This document shows positions 33,490-44,349 of a DNA stretch of 64,000 nt, piece by piece (the stretch's first letter is position 1; each line of letters opens with the position of its first letter). The notes under the pieces are model-generated. The model did no database searches, was not told where the DNA came from, and saw nothing but the letters and a program-made list of their open reading frames with translations. Where the stretch lies: positions 806,001 through 870,000 of the forward strand of contig RCSZ01000007.1 of NCBI GenBank assembly GCA_014898425.1, in the 5' to 3' direction. The position numbers were made by a program, and so were the translations under genes. Source of the DNA: Botryotinia globosa (Eukaryota > Ascomycota > Leotiomycetes > Helotiales > Sclerotiniaceae).

Positions 33490-36400
33490 TGCAACGATTG
33501 ATGTTAGAACAAAAATCGGCACGCCGATGTGGATAAAGAGAAAGTGAGGTAAGAGGTAAGAGGTAAGAGGTTGGTAAATAGATGGGTATCGATGAGGTGG
33601 TAGCTCAAAGATAAAAGCAGTAAGAAGTCAGAGTATGCAGTAAAGTAATTGGATTGAAAAATCAAAGTTATCAAAAGCGCATACGATGGAGAGAAGAAAA
33701 AAGAGAAGAAGGGAAAGAAGAGAGGGCAGCGATGTGAGCATAAAGGATACAAAAGACAAACAACGCTATAATCGAGTGATCTGCTAGTTGATTGGTGTCA
33801 ATGTTGTTTACGTCAGTAAACGTTTTTTGAATTTGGCACCTACGAAAGACCTTTTTGGTCTCATGGCAACCACCAGATTTTTACCTAGCAACCAAACCAT
33901 ATCTGGTAAACTCGGATGATAGTCTTTCTATTCTTCTATGTGAAATTATGAACTAGATATTGATCATCTTACTGGTTATCTCTATCAGTGTGCTAACGGC
34001 AATAACAACGTTTTATTCCTTTCAATCTATCATGTCTATATAGGTAATTCACGCGCCTCAAATACAATATCATATCAACATCTGACTTAGACCCAAGAAC
34101 ATTTGATTCCTTCTCCCGTTCATCAACCTAGTATAATCAATACATACGTTTAGAAAGGCACCTATCTATACACCGTAAGAAAGCTTATATGGACATGTCA
34201 ATAAAACTACCCGACAAGCTAGAAATTAAACCTCCGCCATAAGGCCAAGATAAAATAGAACAACTAACATCATTTAGATCAAGCTCCAGACTTGTTGATA
34301 TCATCATGATCAAACCACATGCACTAATCGATCTTCAGATCAACGACTTAAGAATAGAAGCTCATAGATCTCAACGCTTCAGAGTTAAACAAGATCGATA
34401 TGTCAGAATGAATTGACGTACCCAAAACTACAATCCATTCCACTTTAGAATTCTTTTCCCTGCGATGTTTCATAGATCTTGCCATATAATCTCCATACAT
34501 ACCAATTGAGCGTAATCATAATCTAAAATGCTAGTAAAAAACAAACTACAAACGCTACACCTGTCAAACATAGTGAACACACTAGAAACAAAGTTCAGTC
34601 CTCCATTTTAGCTCGCTATCTGAGGGCGGCAAGAGCTGATCAGGATCTAGTTCATACCACTAGCCGCAAACTGTAGATCCAAACGAAAGCTTAAATCTAC
34701 AACAACAAATATTTATCAGATCTTTATAATGACGTGTAGCACGCAAATAGGTATTAATGCTCTACTATCCTCGTTTTCATCCCGGAACTTTCTTTTCGAA
34801 TCCTGATAAATCATAAATGCCATCAGAAAACTTGACATGCAGCATGAAAATCACGAGTGTTAAAAGCCACATACATTACTGAAACAAGAGATAGCTCCCA
34901 CAATTCTTACATAAACTACAGTACATTAAACGAAGGCAATAAGAACTAACACCGCGATGTGAAACCTCGGAAAATCAGATCTAGAAGTCTAAAATTGAGT
35001 TCTTTGATTCGGTAATGGTACAAAAGCGAAATCAAATGCCAAGACTATTAGACATGCAACAGTATGAAAAATTAAAGCCACGAACCAAAAGTATCACAGG
35101 AGCTAAGCCAATGCTGGGATATTCAGGTATGCAACAAATTGAAACAACTAGTCAGTAATGTTGATTCTGGGGTTGTACAGACAAGCTAGTAGAGGGTTTA
35201 ATTTTATATCGAGATTGATGGGTTTGCAACAGCAAGTAGAATGTTAAACTGGTAATGAGAAAGCTGTGAGTACTTCTACATGATGGATTCCAAGGTTAGC
35301 TTTTGTGTTGATCGTTGCTCTCTTTTGGGGGGGTTGGTTCATGTATGTATTCATTGTGGCGTATGTCGATGCTCTCTCTTTGAAATCGAAATTGAGAGCT
35401 TCGAGACGACATGAATATATACATAGGTACATAATTCATACAATCCTACAAGAATCGCAGAATAAGAGAAACTCAGGTGACTCATCTATCTTAAACCCTA
35501 TTCTCCAAATCCAATCACTGTAAAGCATTCTCGATTCCTGAAATAGAGCTCCGTACATGATCATCGCCATCCCAACGTTGATTCAACTTCACAACCAAAT
35601 TCTCCAACGTGCTGAGGGTTCTCTTAGTTCTATCATTGATATCCCAATATCATGTAATTTGTACTACATATAACTAATCTCTAAGCACTTGGTTATTCGG
35701 TGGAGATACAACATGGTATAGTAACGCGATATCATCCCCGTCAAGTAACTCCACAAGATCAGGAACATCGATACAACCTCAAACAAAAAATTGCAGAATG
35801 AGAGAAGATTTGAGAATTTACAAAGAAGCAAAATACACATTAAATTTGAAGCCCGAACAGATTCGAAAGATGAAGTAATACTGAAATACTGAAATAAAAA
35901 TATCATCATGATAATCTGCATCCGAAATATCAGGAATGAGGCCTTTTTGGAAATCAGGAATCAAAAATCGAATAACAAAAGAAACTACGCTCCTCCCACC
36001 TTTCTCATAACTTCACAGAACGAGAAAGCATATACTCAAAACACTGCACTAATCGATCCCATAAGTATACCCGCTCTCTCGCATCATCTTATATCACCTC
36101 TCGACCCAAATCCTCAACCCACACACAGTCCTCACAATCTACAATCCACACACAGTCCTCAGACTTAACCCAAACACAACCAGTCTCCCTTCCATCCCAT
36201 CCATCCCACCCACAACTCTACTAATTCCAACTCACATCCCCCAAGCGACTAGGTATTTCCCACTCTACACCAATACAAAAGAGCCAGCCCGACAACCAAG
36301 TTCTAACTCGCATTTATCCATCCACACATATCTCCCATTCAATTCAATTCAAGCAATATATGATCCACTCCAGCCTCCTCTTGCTAATACAGCCTACCTG

Positions 36401-36512
36401 CTTCAAAATATCCATGGCTTTTCTATATACCACCATACTCCCATTCCACTCATTCCACCCTCCGCAATCAAAATCAAAATCAAAATCAAACCCCTATTCA
36501 TTAGCACCCTTT

Positions 36513-36679
36513 CCCTCTATCCCTCTATCCCTCTATCCCTCTATCCCTCTATCCCTCTATCCCTCTATCCCTCTATCCCTCTATCCCTCTATCCCTCTAT
36601 CCCTCTATCCCTCTATCCCTCTATCCCTCTATCCCTCTATCCCTCTATCCCTCTATCCCTCTATCCCTCTATCCCTCTA
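36513..36679. repeat. 8-bp tandem array (CCCTCTAT)n, about 21 copies
   Basis: Near-perfect head-to-tail copies of CCCTCTAT. Because 8 is not a multiple of 3 all frames stay open, which produces an artificial repetitive open frame. Confidence 0.95.
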
Positions 36680-36903
36680 AGAATAAGAGTAATCAAATAA
36701 TGTGTCGATAAACAAAATAACCAACTGTCCTTACTAACTTGCACACCATCCCATTCCATCCCATCTCAACCCCTCTCACCAGTCACAATTCACCCATCAA
36801 AAAGCAAGCCAATCAACGAATCATCGAAAATTTTGATTCTCCAGATAATTCCAGGATATCATATCACATCTTATCTTATCTTTGGATAAGTAAAAACTCC
36901 TAT

Positions 36904-36960
36904 CCATCCGTTATCCATCATCCATCATCCATCATCCATCCATCCATCCATCCATCCATT
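36904..36960. repeat. ATCC / ATCATCC microsatellite
   Basis: Mixed run of ATCCATC and CATC units in intergenic DNA close to the 3' end of the Arp8 gene. Confidence 0.8.
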
Positions 36961-37231
36961 CCATATAAAACAAGATTTTACCACCCCATCAACGCCTGCC
37001 TACCTAGATAATTTATCTACCAAGAAACGCCATGCTCATCCATCCGTCCATTATCTAATCATGCCATAAATTCAAGATATTCCTATCATCTCACTCATCT
37101 CATCTCATTCTTTTTCATTCCATTCCATGCCATGCCATGCCATCACTCTCTACCCAATGAAGATCCACTCGAGACTCTATCCATCCATCCATCTATGCAT
37201 ACCATTCTACAATCCCAATCCATCAAACCCC

Positions 37232-39565
37232 TCAATAATGCCAAAGAATTTTCTGACTCAAAACCCTCGCCCCCAGCATTTCAAATTCCTTTTGCCCAAT
37301 CCAACTCTCATGCATTTTCATTCTCGCAAACACACTGGCGCCCTTCCAAACCACCACTTGCCCATCCATTTCCCTCGGACTCGTTCCTACCAGAATTCTC
37401 TCCGCCAAATCTGGTCTCTTTTTCTGAAGTCGATCTTCGAGGAACGGTCCAAAGCCAGGAGTCTTCGCACCACCACCTATTAACATGATGCCGCCATAGA
37501 AATCTCGCGCTTTCTTCTCGTCATGTTTAGCAGCGTGGGTGATGGATGTGATGATTGCTGTGTCTAAAGCAGAGATAGGTAGGACGGAATCACGTTCGAT
37601 GGCGAGATCTTTGGCGGTACGAGCGTGAACATCAACAAACATACCGGCGGGAGGTATGGGTGTTGTACCACTATGAGTACCATTTGTACCATTTGTAGGA
37701 CCAGGGGAGCCGGCTGTGTGTCCATTGTTTCCAAAGACAAATGGAGCTGGAGCTGGAGCTGGCGTGCTTGTACCCTCAGGAGCAGGCGAAGCTGCAGCGG
37801 AGGTAACGCTAGAATATACTGCATTATCTGGATCTATACGAAGTAGGTTAAACGGGTTGGGCTTCTCTTTTTGGGGTGTAGAGAAGGACACATCAGCCAT
37901 CCCATTAGATATGAAATTGTTCGGATTGTATCCGATGGCATTAGTTGCGATAGAAGGTTTAATAGCGGCCAGAATTGCAAGCTGAGCTGAAGATGTAGGG
38001 TCATCGGGTGTGTCGATATCATAAGCATTGTATGATCGATCCAAGAGCTTTCGACGACCGTTCAACTTGTCACTATTATCAAATATCGACGGATCGTAAA
38101 AGCCCATAGGAGCAAGAATAACCTCATCATAGGTTTTGAACCCATATTTATGAGTAGGTTGATTTGGGGCGCGGAGATGAAAATTGTAAAGCTGGACAGA
38201 TATCTCAGCTTGATTCATAGTGCAGTACTTAATCTTTAATTCCTCGGCGAGAAGAAAGTCGTAACGTCGTTTAAGATTTATGTCGGCATACGGAAAGTGA
38301 TCATAGATCATCATTTTGATGAATGTTTCAGTAACATCATAACCTCCATACTTGAGGTTGACTCGAGAATCCTCTATGCACATACCATCCTCTACACAGC
38401 AAATGGATGTCTTTTGTGCTCCAACATCAACTACACAAGCACTTGTATAACCGGCTCCAAATGTAGCAGCGTGACTTTCTTGTACAAAGGCGACCTGCTT
38501 GAACTCAAATCCTCGAAGGCACATATCCAACATTTGTTCCAGATATTTCTTGTCGTAGAGATCCGGTACCACCATTACACAACTATACTGATCCCACTCA
38601 CTACTTTTATCAAGACCCAGATCTCTTCTCATGGCCTGCTCAATGATTGTTTCGAAATCATCAAACATGGCTTCACGGACGTTGTAATCATTCTCATGGA
38701 ACCATCCATGTTGCATAGGCCAAAATAATCTATATGGTGGGTCCGAATTGTCTGCTATACGTTGCGCATCGGGGCCTGTGAAAGTCGGTTTTGTCCCTTT
38801 CGCAGTATCCGTCCATTCCATTCGAAGTGGATCATTATGTTCTGGAATTTTTTCTGGTTCCATACGGCGATTATAATTGACAACCAACTCTTTCGAATTC
38901 GGCAATACCTTGCGCCTATTTGCACGCATATCCACCTTCAAATCAGCACATTGTTTGTTATATTTCTTCGACCACTCCTCCCCAAATTGTTGCTCTGGTG
39001 GAAGTTCAAAATCCTGACGCTTGGGTCGAGGTTCGTATTCTTGCGATTCTGTAACAGGAAACCTTTCTGCGATTGCCATTATGACCGTCTTTGGGAGAGC
39101 ATCATTGGCCAAACCAATGCGCAAATTTTGACTTCCAGGGTGAATGACGATGATCTTCGACGCAGCTAACTCATCGGTAACATCTGTATCTTCTTCATCT
39201 TCATCCATGGGTAGTGGTACATCGGCAGTTCCTGTGCGCGCAAGAGCTCTGTCTTTATTTTTGGCATCGCGGATAAGTTTCTCTTGATTGGCTTCATTTT
39301 GCAGACGTGATGCAAGCAATTGATCATCGCGTTTTCCGAATTCTCTACAAATTATAAGTTAACGGAAGGAAGAGATTGAATGGAAAGAATTGGGAGAAAT
39401 CCAGAACGTAGGGCAAGAATCAAGAAAGTGAGATGCATACGTGTAATAGTTCTTCTGATTAATTGGGAAGGCTTCTGGCCAACTGGTTTGTTTCAATCCA
39501 TTATCTGTTCGCTCTAGACCTTCTTCCCGCATCAACGTCCTTCCCGATTTCTTTCCGCCGGCCAT
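37232..39565 (-). CDS. arp8: actin-related protein 8 (INO80 chromatin remodeller subunit)
   Basis: Predicted 745-residue protein from exon 1 39565-39441 and exon 2 39344-37232, intron 96 bp (GTATGC...TTGTAG). The start MAGGKKSGRTLMREEGLERTD matches the Arp8 N-terminus. The actin-fold parts are visible: IVIHPGSQNLRIGLAND (phosphate 1-like), ACVVDVGAQKTSICCVEDG (phosphate 2-like), LKYGGYDVTETF, and IMLIGGGAKTPGFGPFLEDRL near the C-terminus. An Ala/Pro/Thr/Gly-rich insertion lies at about residues 560-620. It ends in the actin-like KILWHY segment. Arp8 binds nucleosomes and extranucleosomal DNA with Arp4 and actin on the Ino80 HSA domain. It is divergent from the ABC transporter across 4.8 kb. 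Confidence 0.93.
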
Positions 39566-40257
39566 TTCGATAGAATCGAGATCGAATTTGAATTTCTCGA
39601 AGTCGAGGCCTCCTTCGCGATGACAATGTGCACGGATGCGTGTTGTGTGTGTAGCTCCAAGGCGATGTGATTCAAGCGGCACAGTGGATGTTATCAGTCG
39701 AAGGTTTGATGGGAGCGATGATTTTGGTGTAGCCTCATGGCTATCGTGAACCATAGCTAACGGCAATATATTGGGCGGTGAAGTATTTGATGATGAAGCT
39801 TGCTGATTGGATGTTACCCGAGAGACCATGTAGCTTAGAGTCAAGATATGGTCAGGTGATCAGTAAAACGTGAAACTATTCAGACATTTACTTGAGCACA
39901 ATGGGATGAGAGATTGCGATCTACAATGTGGTGTTCAAAGGCTTCGAAAGGCAAATTCACTCCTTTATACTTTCAATTTACTTTCTAAACTCTATCTTAT
40001 CTTGTTGTACTATTATTATCTACTGAAGGGAAGGAACGTATGCACCCTTTCACCCAAAGGTCCTTCCCCAACATTAAGGGTCTGGATCAGAGAATCATAT
40101 GGTATCAACAAAACGTGGATATCTAGAGGCAAGAGGATAGATGATTTCTTGTGGTATTTGAAATGTCGAAAACACTCTCTACAAAGTCTTCCTCTTACGC
40201 TCTGAAACATATACAACTAGTTGTTCATATTCGTAGTATAAAAAATAGATGGATCTA

Positions 40258-40657
40258 CAGCAAAACCTCTCTATACGAATACCGGTTTTTATAGTCTTTT
40301 TTAAGAATATATAAAGGTAGGTATACTGCTTATAGAGAGATATTCGATGAATTCCAACCCAATAACAATTCAGCTTCGATTCATTCCAATTAAATTATAT
40401 TCTATAACATTTTTTTAGTTTCATAAAATACAATCAAACGTTTCATACATTTATTATATAATAATTAAATTTTAATAATATTATTAATTTAATAAAAATA
40501 CATATAATTCTACAATCGAAAAATATAAAGATATTCTAATAAAAGGGGTTTAAAAAATATAGGTTATTCTTAGATCTAAAAAAAATTAGAATTTCAAAAA
40601 ATTAAGAATAATAGAGGTTATTCTTATAGGGAGGATTCTTATAGAGAGGTTTTGCTA
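40258..40657. mobile_element. MITE with mariner/pogo-like termini
   Basis: A 400 bp AT-rich element with inverted termini of about 25 bp: left 40258-40282, right 40633-40657. The shared core is AGCAAAACCTCTCTATA, 17 identical bases, with further matches beyond one mismatch. TA dinucleotides flank both ends (40256-40257 and 40658-40659), as for Tc1/mariner and Fot1/pogo target sites. No transposase remains. Subterminal repeats (GATTCTTATAG-type) lie near the right end. Confidence 0.75.
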
Positions 40658-42335
40658 TAAATACAATGTAATTCAATATGTTTAGCAAGATAGTATCAAT
40701 TGCTCAAACGCACCCACAACCACAAAATCGAGATACATATATATATCCACAAATCATAATATTTGAGTGCTCAATTTCCATGACTCGATGCTAAGAAGAG
40801 TATGTTGCTCTTGTTCTAAATTATAGCGATTCAATGAAGTGTAATTACCGAACAGTAAATCTTTCGATGCAACGATGACTCTAACTCTCCAATAGGAAGG
40901 TAGTATCAATATCACCAGTACCTACTCTAGAAGTCTACCGGAGTTTGCAAGACAGATTGTGAAGATGTTCACTCGTAGTTGATCAGATGATTATGATTGA
41001 GGATATACTTTCAGTCGTACCTCCCTACACTCCCACAGCATATACGTTGGATGTGCAAAGGATATTAGATCTCGGCTGAAAATTTCCATGGTGTCAAATT
41101 CTAAAAACAAACAAACAATCAAATAAACAGAGAAACAACTCAAGACTTTCTGCAGTACTGACGTACCAGATACATAATATAATGTCAGTCCAATACTTCA
41201 AGCGCGAAGTTAACATCGCATGATAATCGATCAGAGTCGCCCCCCCTCGGGTATACTTGACGGTGTATTAATTAATGCATGCACTTATTTCTATTCTCCT
41301 GATTGAAGACCATCTAGACGAACTGGAAGATATCTCAAATGTATGATTCAAAAGGAAAGGAGTTCCCAAATCAAAATTAGATGATTCTTTCTCGACAACA
41401 CCATATGAATGAAGCAAAGCAAGATCTCAAAATCTAGAAGATCTTTAAGTAACAAGATTTTATACAATAGCTTGATGAACACTGGGCAAGCACACAGATG
41501 ATCAGCACAAGCATTTAATCTTGTGTATTGCCGATTCGTACTCGTAGTTGTGGAACACATGTGTGTTTATAAAAATAGGAGAGGGAATGTTCTTCACGCC
41601 TTCTCGAATGAATATTTACATTTGATTTGCCTCCAGCTCTCCCCCCCTTGACACATTCGTCCACTCTTCCAGCATTCATTCCAAAGTTCACTCACTCACT
41701 CCACCTAGATCACAATTTTATGCAACTTGGATGAATTTGCAGCTTGGTCGGTGGCCAAACACACACACGCAGTAGATAATCCCGAGGTCCGTCTTTCAAA
41801 CAAGAACCATAAATCTTTCACCAATCGCATCCAGTTCCGAAAGCCAAGAAACGGACTTGATACGTCCGGATCCCGTTCCCCCGATGTCTACCTACCTAGT
41901 CGTCTCCTGGTCTACAGTACCAAGCGGACATAGACATACGCGGTAGGTGGGTGGGAGAAAAGCGAAAAGCGAAAAGCTTCAATGGATTGAACTTCCAACC
42001 TCCCTAGCTCTTACTTAGTGGGCTAACTAAGATGAGACAGGGGCGGTCGTTTTAACATTGGCTCCCTCAGTATTCTGGAAGAGGAGTTCGCTACGAGGTT
42101 ACCTAGGTTAGCTGAAGTATCCAGATTATCTAGATATTGAATTTGATTAAAACTTTGAATCCTTACCGGGCTTCGGTGAGTGAGATCAGTTGATGATATC
42201 GGGACCGAAGAATCATTAAATGGAGCACGATCAAATTAAGTTGTTGAACTGAGATGGTGCTGAGATGGTGCTGAAATGGCCGAATTGGGCAATATTATGT
42301 GCATATACAAGATGGGTAAATGGATAAACTGTCGC

Positions 42336-42413
42336 ATGCCGTTATTGATGTAAAGGAATGCGACGGACGTTCGTATGCCGTTATTGATGTAAAGGAATGC
42401 GACGGACGTTCGT
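42336..42413. repeat. 39-bp tandem duplication, two copies
   Basis: Two near-identical head-to-tail units beginning ATGCCGTTATTGATG. The unit is divisible by three, so it gives a repetitive chance frame on the minus strand. Confidence 0.9.
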
Positions 42414-42434
42414 ATGACATGGTGACGATGACGA

Positions 42435-42435
42435 C

Positions 42436-42469
<34 letters not shown>
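42435..42469. repeat. (GAT)n microsatellite
   Basis: About eleven GAT units. It creates a poly-His or poly-Ile stretch in minus-strand chance frames. Confidence 0.9.
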
Positions 42470-43086
42470 TGAAATCCAAACAAAGTGTCCCATGAGAAAG
42501 AGCATCTATACCATTTGACTCATACCGATTGCGTGGATGAGAACATATGCACGTTGTTTCCATCCTGTCAAACGTCGTGTTTCTTTCCAAAGATGCATGA
42601 GATGGGGGGTGGGTGAACGCTTTGTGTTGCCATTGAAAAGCCGTAAAAGGAACGGATTGCGCTGACACGGGATTTTCAGTGGATAGAGATACGGGATAAA
42701 AGTAACGGATGTAAAAATGATAACAACGGAGGATGAAAGGACAACGGACATAGAGACGAGTTTTGACCGTTTGACAGGATCAACTGCAGCAAGTAGTTGG
42801 AGAAAGATTGAGGATTCATACGAGGATTTGTATTTTTACTTGTGAAGAGGTAACGAGCGAATGAGGATAGTCCAAAGTCAATCATGAGTAACATCAATCG
42901 TCTCATGTCGAAAGTTCCAACAAGTTCCAACAAGTTCCAACCGACTTGATCATCAATCGCCGCATCTGTGTCCATATCTCATGTTTGAGTTGGCTGGCTC
43001 GGATTCTCTCCTTCCCTTACTCAGATGGGTTGGTTGGGCTCAGACTCTCATTCCTTTTAGCCCAATCTCAACTAAAGCACGTCCGA

Positions 43087-43196
43087 GGAGGTAGGTGATT
43101 GAAGAGGTTGAACGAGGTTGGTGAGTATACGGAGGTAGGTGATTGAAGAGGTTGATCGAGGTTGGTGAGTATACGGAGGTAGGTAGGTAGGTAGGT
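43087..43196. repeat. 44-bp tandem duplication plus (AGGT)n
   Basis: Two copies of a 44 bp unit (GGAGGTAGGTGATTGAAGAG at its start) differing by about one base, then the start of a third copy that runs into AGGT units. Confidence 0.85.
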
Positions 43197-43479
43197 AGGC
43201 AAGGTTAAGCATTTCTCTCCGAAGAAGCTTGTTCGCAAGAATGGAAATGGTGTATCGATATCACATCTTGACTTTGAGGCGGGAGGGGAAACAACATGCA
43301 GATATACGAGGGATACGAGGATGGACATACTCACTGATACAATTCAAGCACTTTACACACCACAATCAAGGTTACGAGGATGAACAAATGGACAGATGAA
43401 CAGATTAGCAGATTGCCAGATCACTAGCCAGTGGATTACCAGATTTTACTCCTCTCCGTAACTGAATCCTCGAAATCTA

Positions 43480-43690
43480 GTCTTTCCTTCCTTCCTTCCT
43501 TCCTACCTGACCCCGTCCGTCTCCCCGTCTCCCAGACTCCCAGACTCCCCGTCTCCCTGCCCGTCTCCCCGTCTCCCAGTCTCGCCAGTAGTACCATCAT
43601 CTATCTATGTAGGTGGGTGCTCAGAGGTGGGTGCTCAGTGCTCACTGCTCTGCTCACTGCTCACTGCTCACTGCTCACTGCTTACCCCAG
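43480..43690. repeat. CTTC, GTCTCCC and GCTCACT simple repeats
   Basis: Adjacent low-complexity blocks: TTCC units (43484-43505), CCCGTCTCC/CAGACTCC units (43510-43585), and GCTCACT units (43616-43682). All lie about 0.7-0.9 kb upstream of the ABC transporter start. Confidence 0.8.
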
Positions 43691-44349
43691 TCATCAACCC
43701 AACCCAGTCAACCGAGCTTAAGCCTAGTCAATCTACCTACCTAGTCACAAACGGGTTATTGAATCGCCCGCGCCTCGGGATCTAACCATTCCGTGTGAAA
43801 GTTATGAAATTATTGACTAGTTGAGTAGGTCGGACCTACCTTCCTCCTCCTCCTCCCTCTATAGAGAAAGAAATAATACATTTTGGGTGGGTTGAATGAA
43901 TAAAATGAATAAACAACTACAATACAATATAATATAATATAATATGATCAACCTTCCCGTCCTGTTTATTACTCTCCTTTCCTTAAGTTCGACTGCATTT
44001 CCATTTTGTACTTATTAATCCACCAACTAACCATCAAAAGTTCTCTCTAATAATATACATACTCTCTTCGAAAAAAAACTTACTCGTCTTTTGAAATTAA
44101 TTACATCAAAGTTCAGTTCCTCAGATAAGATACAATCCTCGGAAACTTCGACAACCAGTCTATTTATTGATTGATCGAAGCTTTCTCTCTCTCGTCGACA
44201 CATGAAAGAAGAAAGAATAATTACAATAAACTTCCAAGGTCGCATACAGTACCAGCAGATTACACATATCTTCAACAGAATCCCCGTCGAATCGTGTGCA
44301 CATATTGTCGACTTCTCCGAATCCATAAACTCTATTCAAGCCGCCAATC

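Larger units (their letters stand above)
33490..37231. other. long intergenic region with simple repeats
   Basis: About 3.7 kb with no supported gene. From about 34 to 35.9 kb it is AT-leaning, unique and non-coding by eye. From 36.1 to 37.2 kb it is C-rich and full of short tandem repeats: CAAAAT units near 36470, an 8 bp array, ATCC units near 36900-36960, and CCATG units near 37120-37142. The minus-strand hypothetical gene's promoter lies at the left edge. Confidence 0.5.
39566..44349. other. 4.8 kb divergent intergenic region with MITE and tandem repeats
   Basis: Separates arp8 from the ABC transporter. It has no supported gene. It holds a 400 bp TA-flanked inverted-repeat element, a 39 bp tandem duplication, a GAT run, a 44 bp tandem duplication followed by an AGGT run, and CTCC/GCTCACT simple repeats at 43490-43690. 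The last kilobase should include the ABC transporter promoter and leader. Confidence 0.6.

Noticed and set aside
36513..36679. CCCTCTAT array as a telomere or internal telomeric tract
   Set aside because: The unit is not TTAGGG/CCCTAA, and the locus lies between ordinary genes.
36360..36680. 106-codon plus open frame with SIPLSLYP repeats
   Set aside because: Created entirely by the 8 bp tandem array, which has no stop in any plus frame.
42236..42668. Minus open frames with poly-His, poly-Ile or poly-Ser
   Set aside because: They arise from the GAT microsatellite and the 39 bp duplication; no splice or family support.
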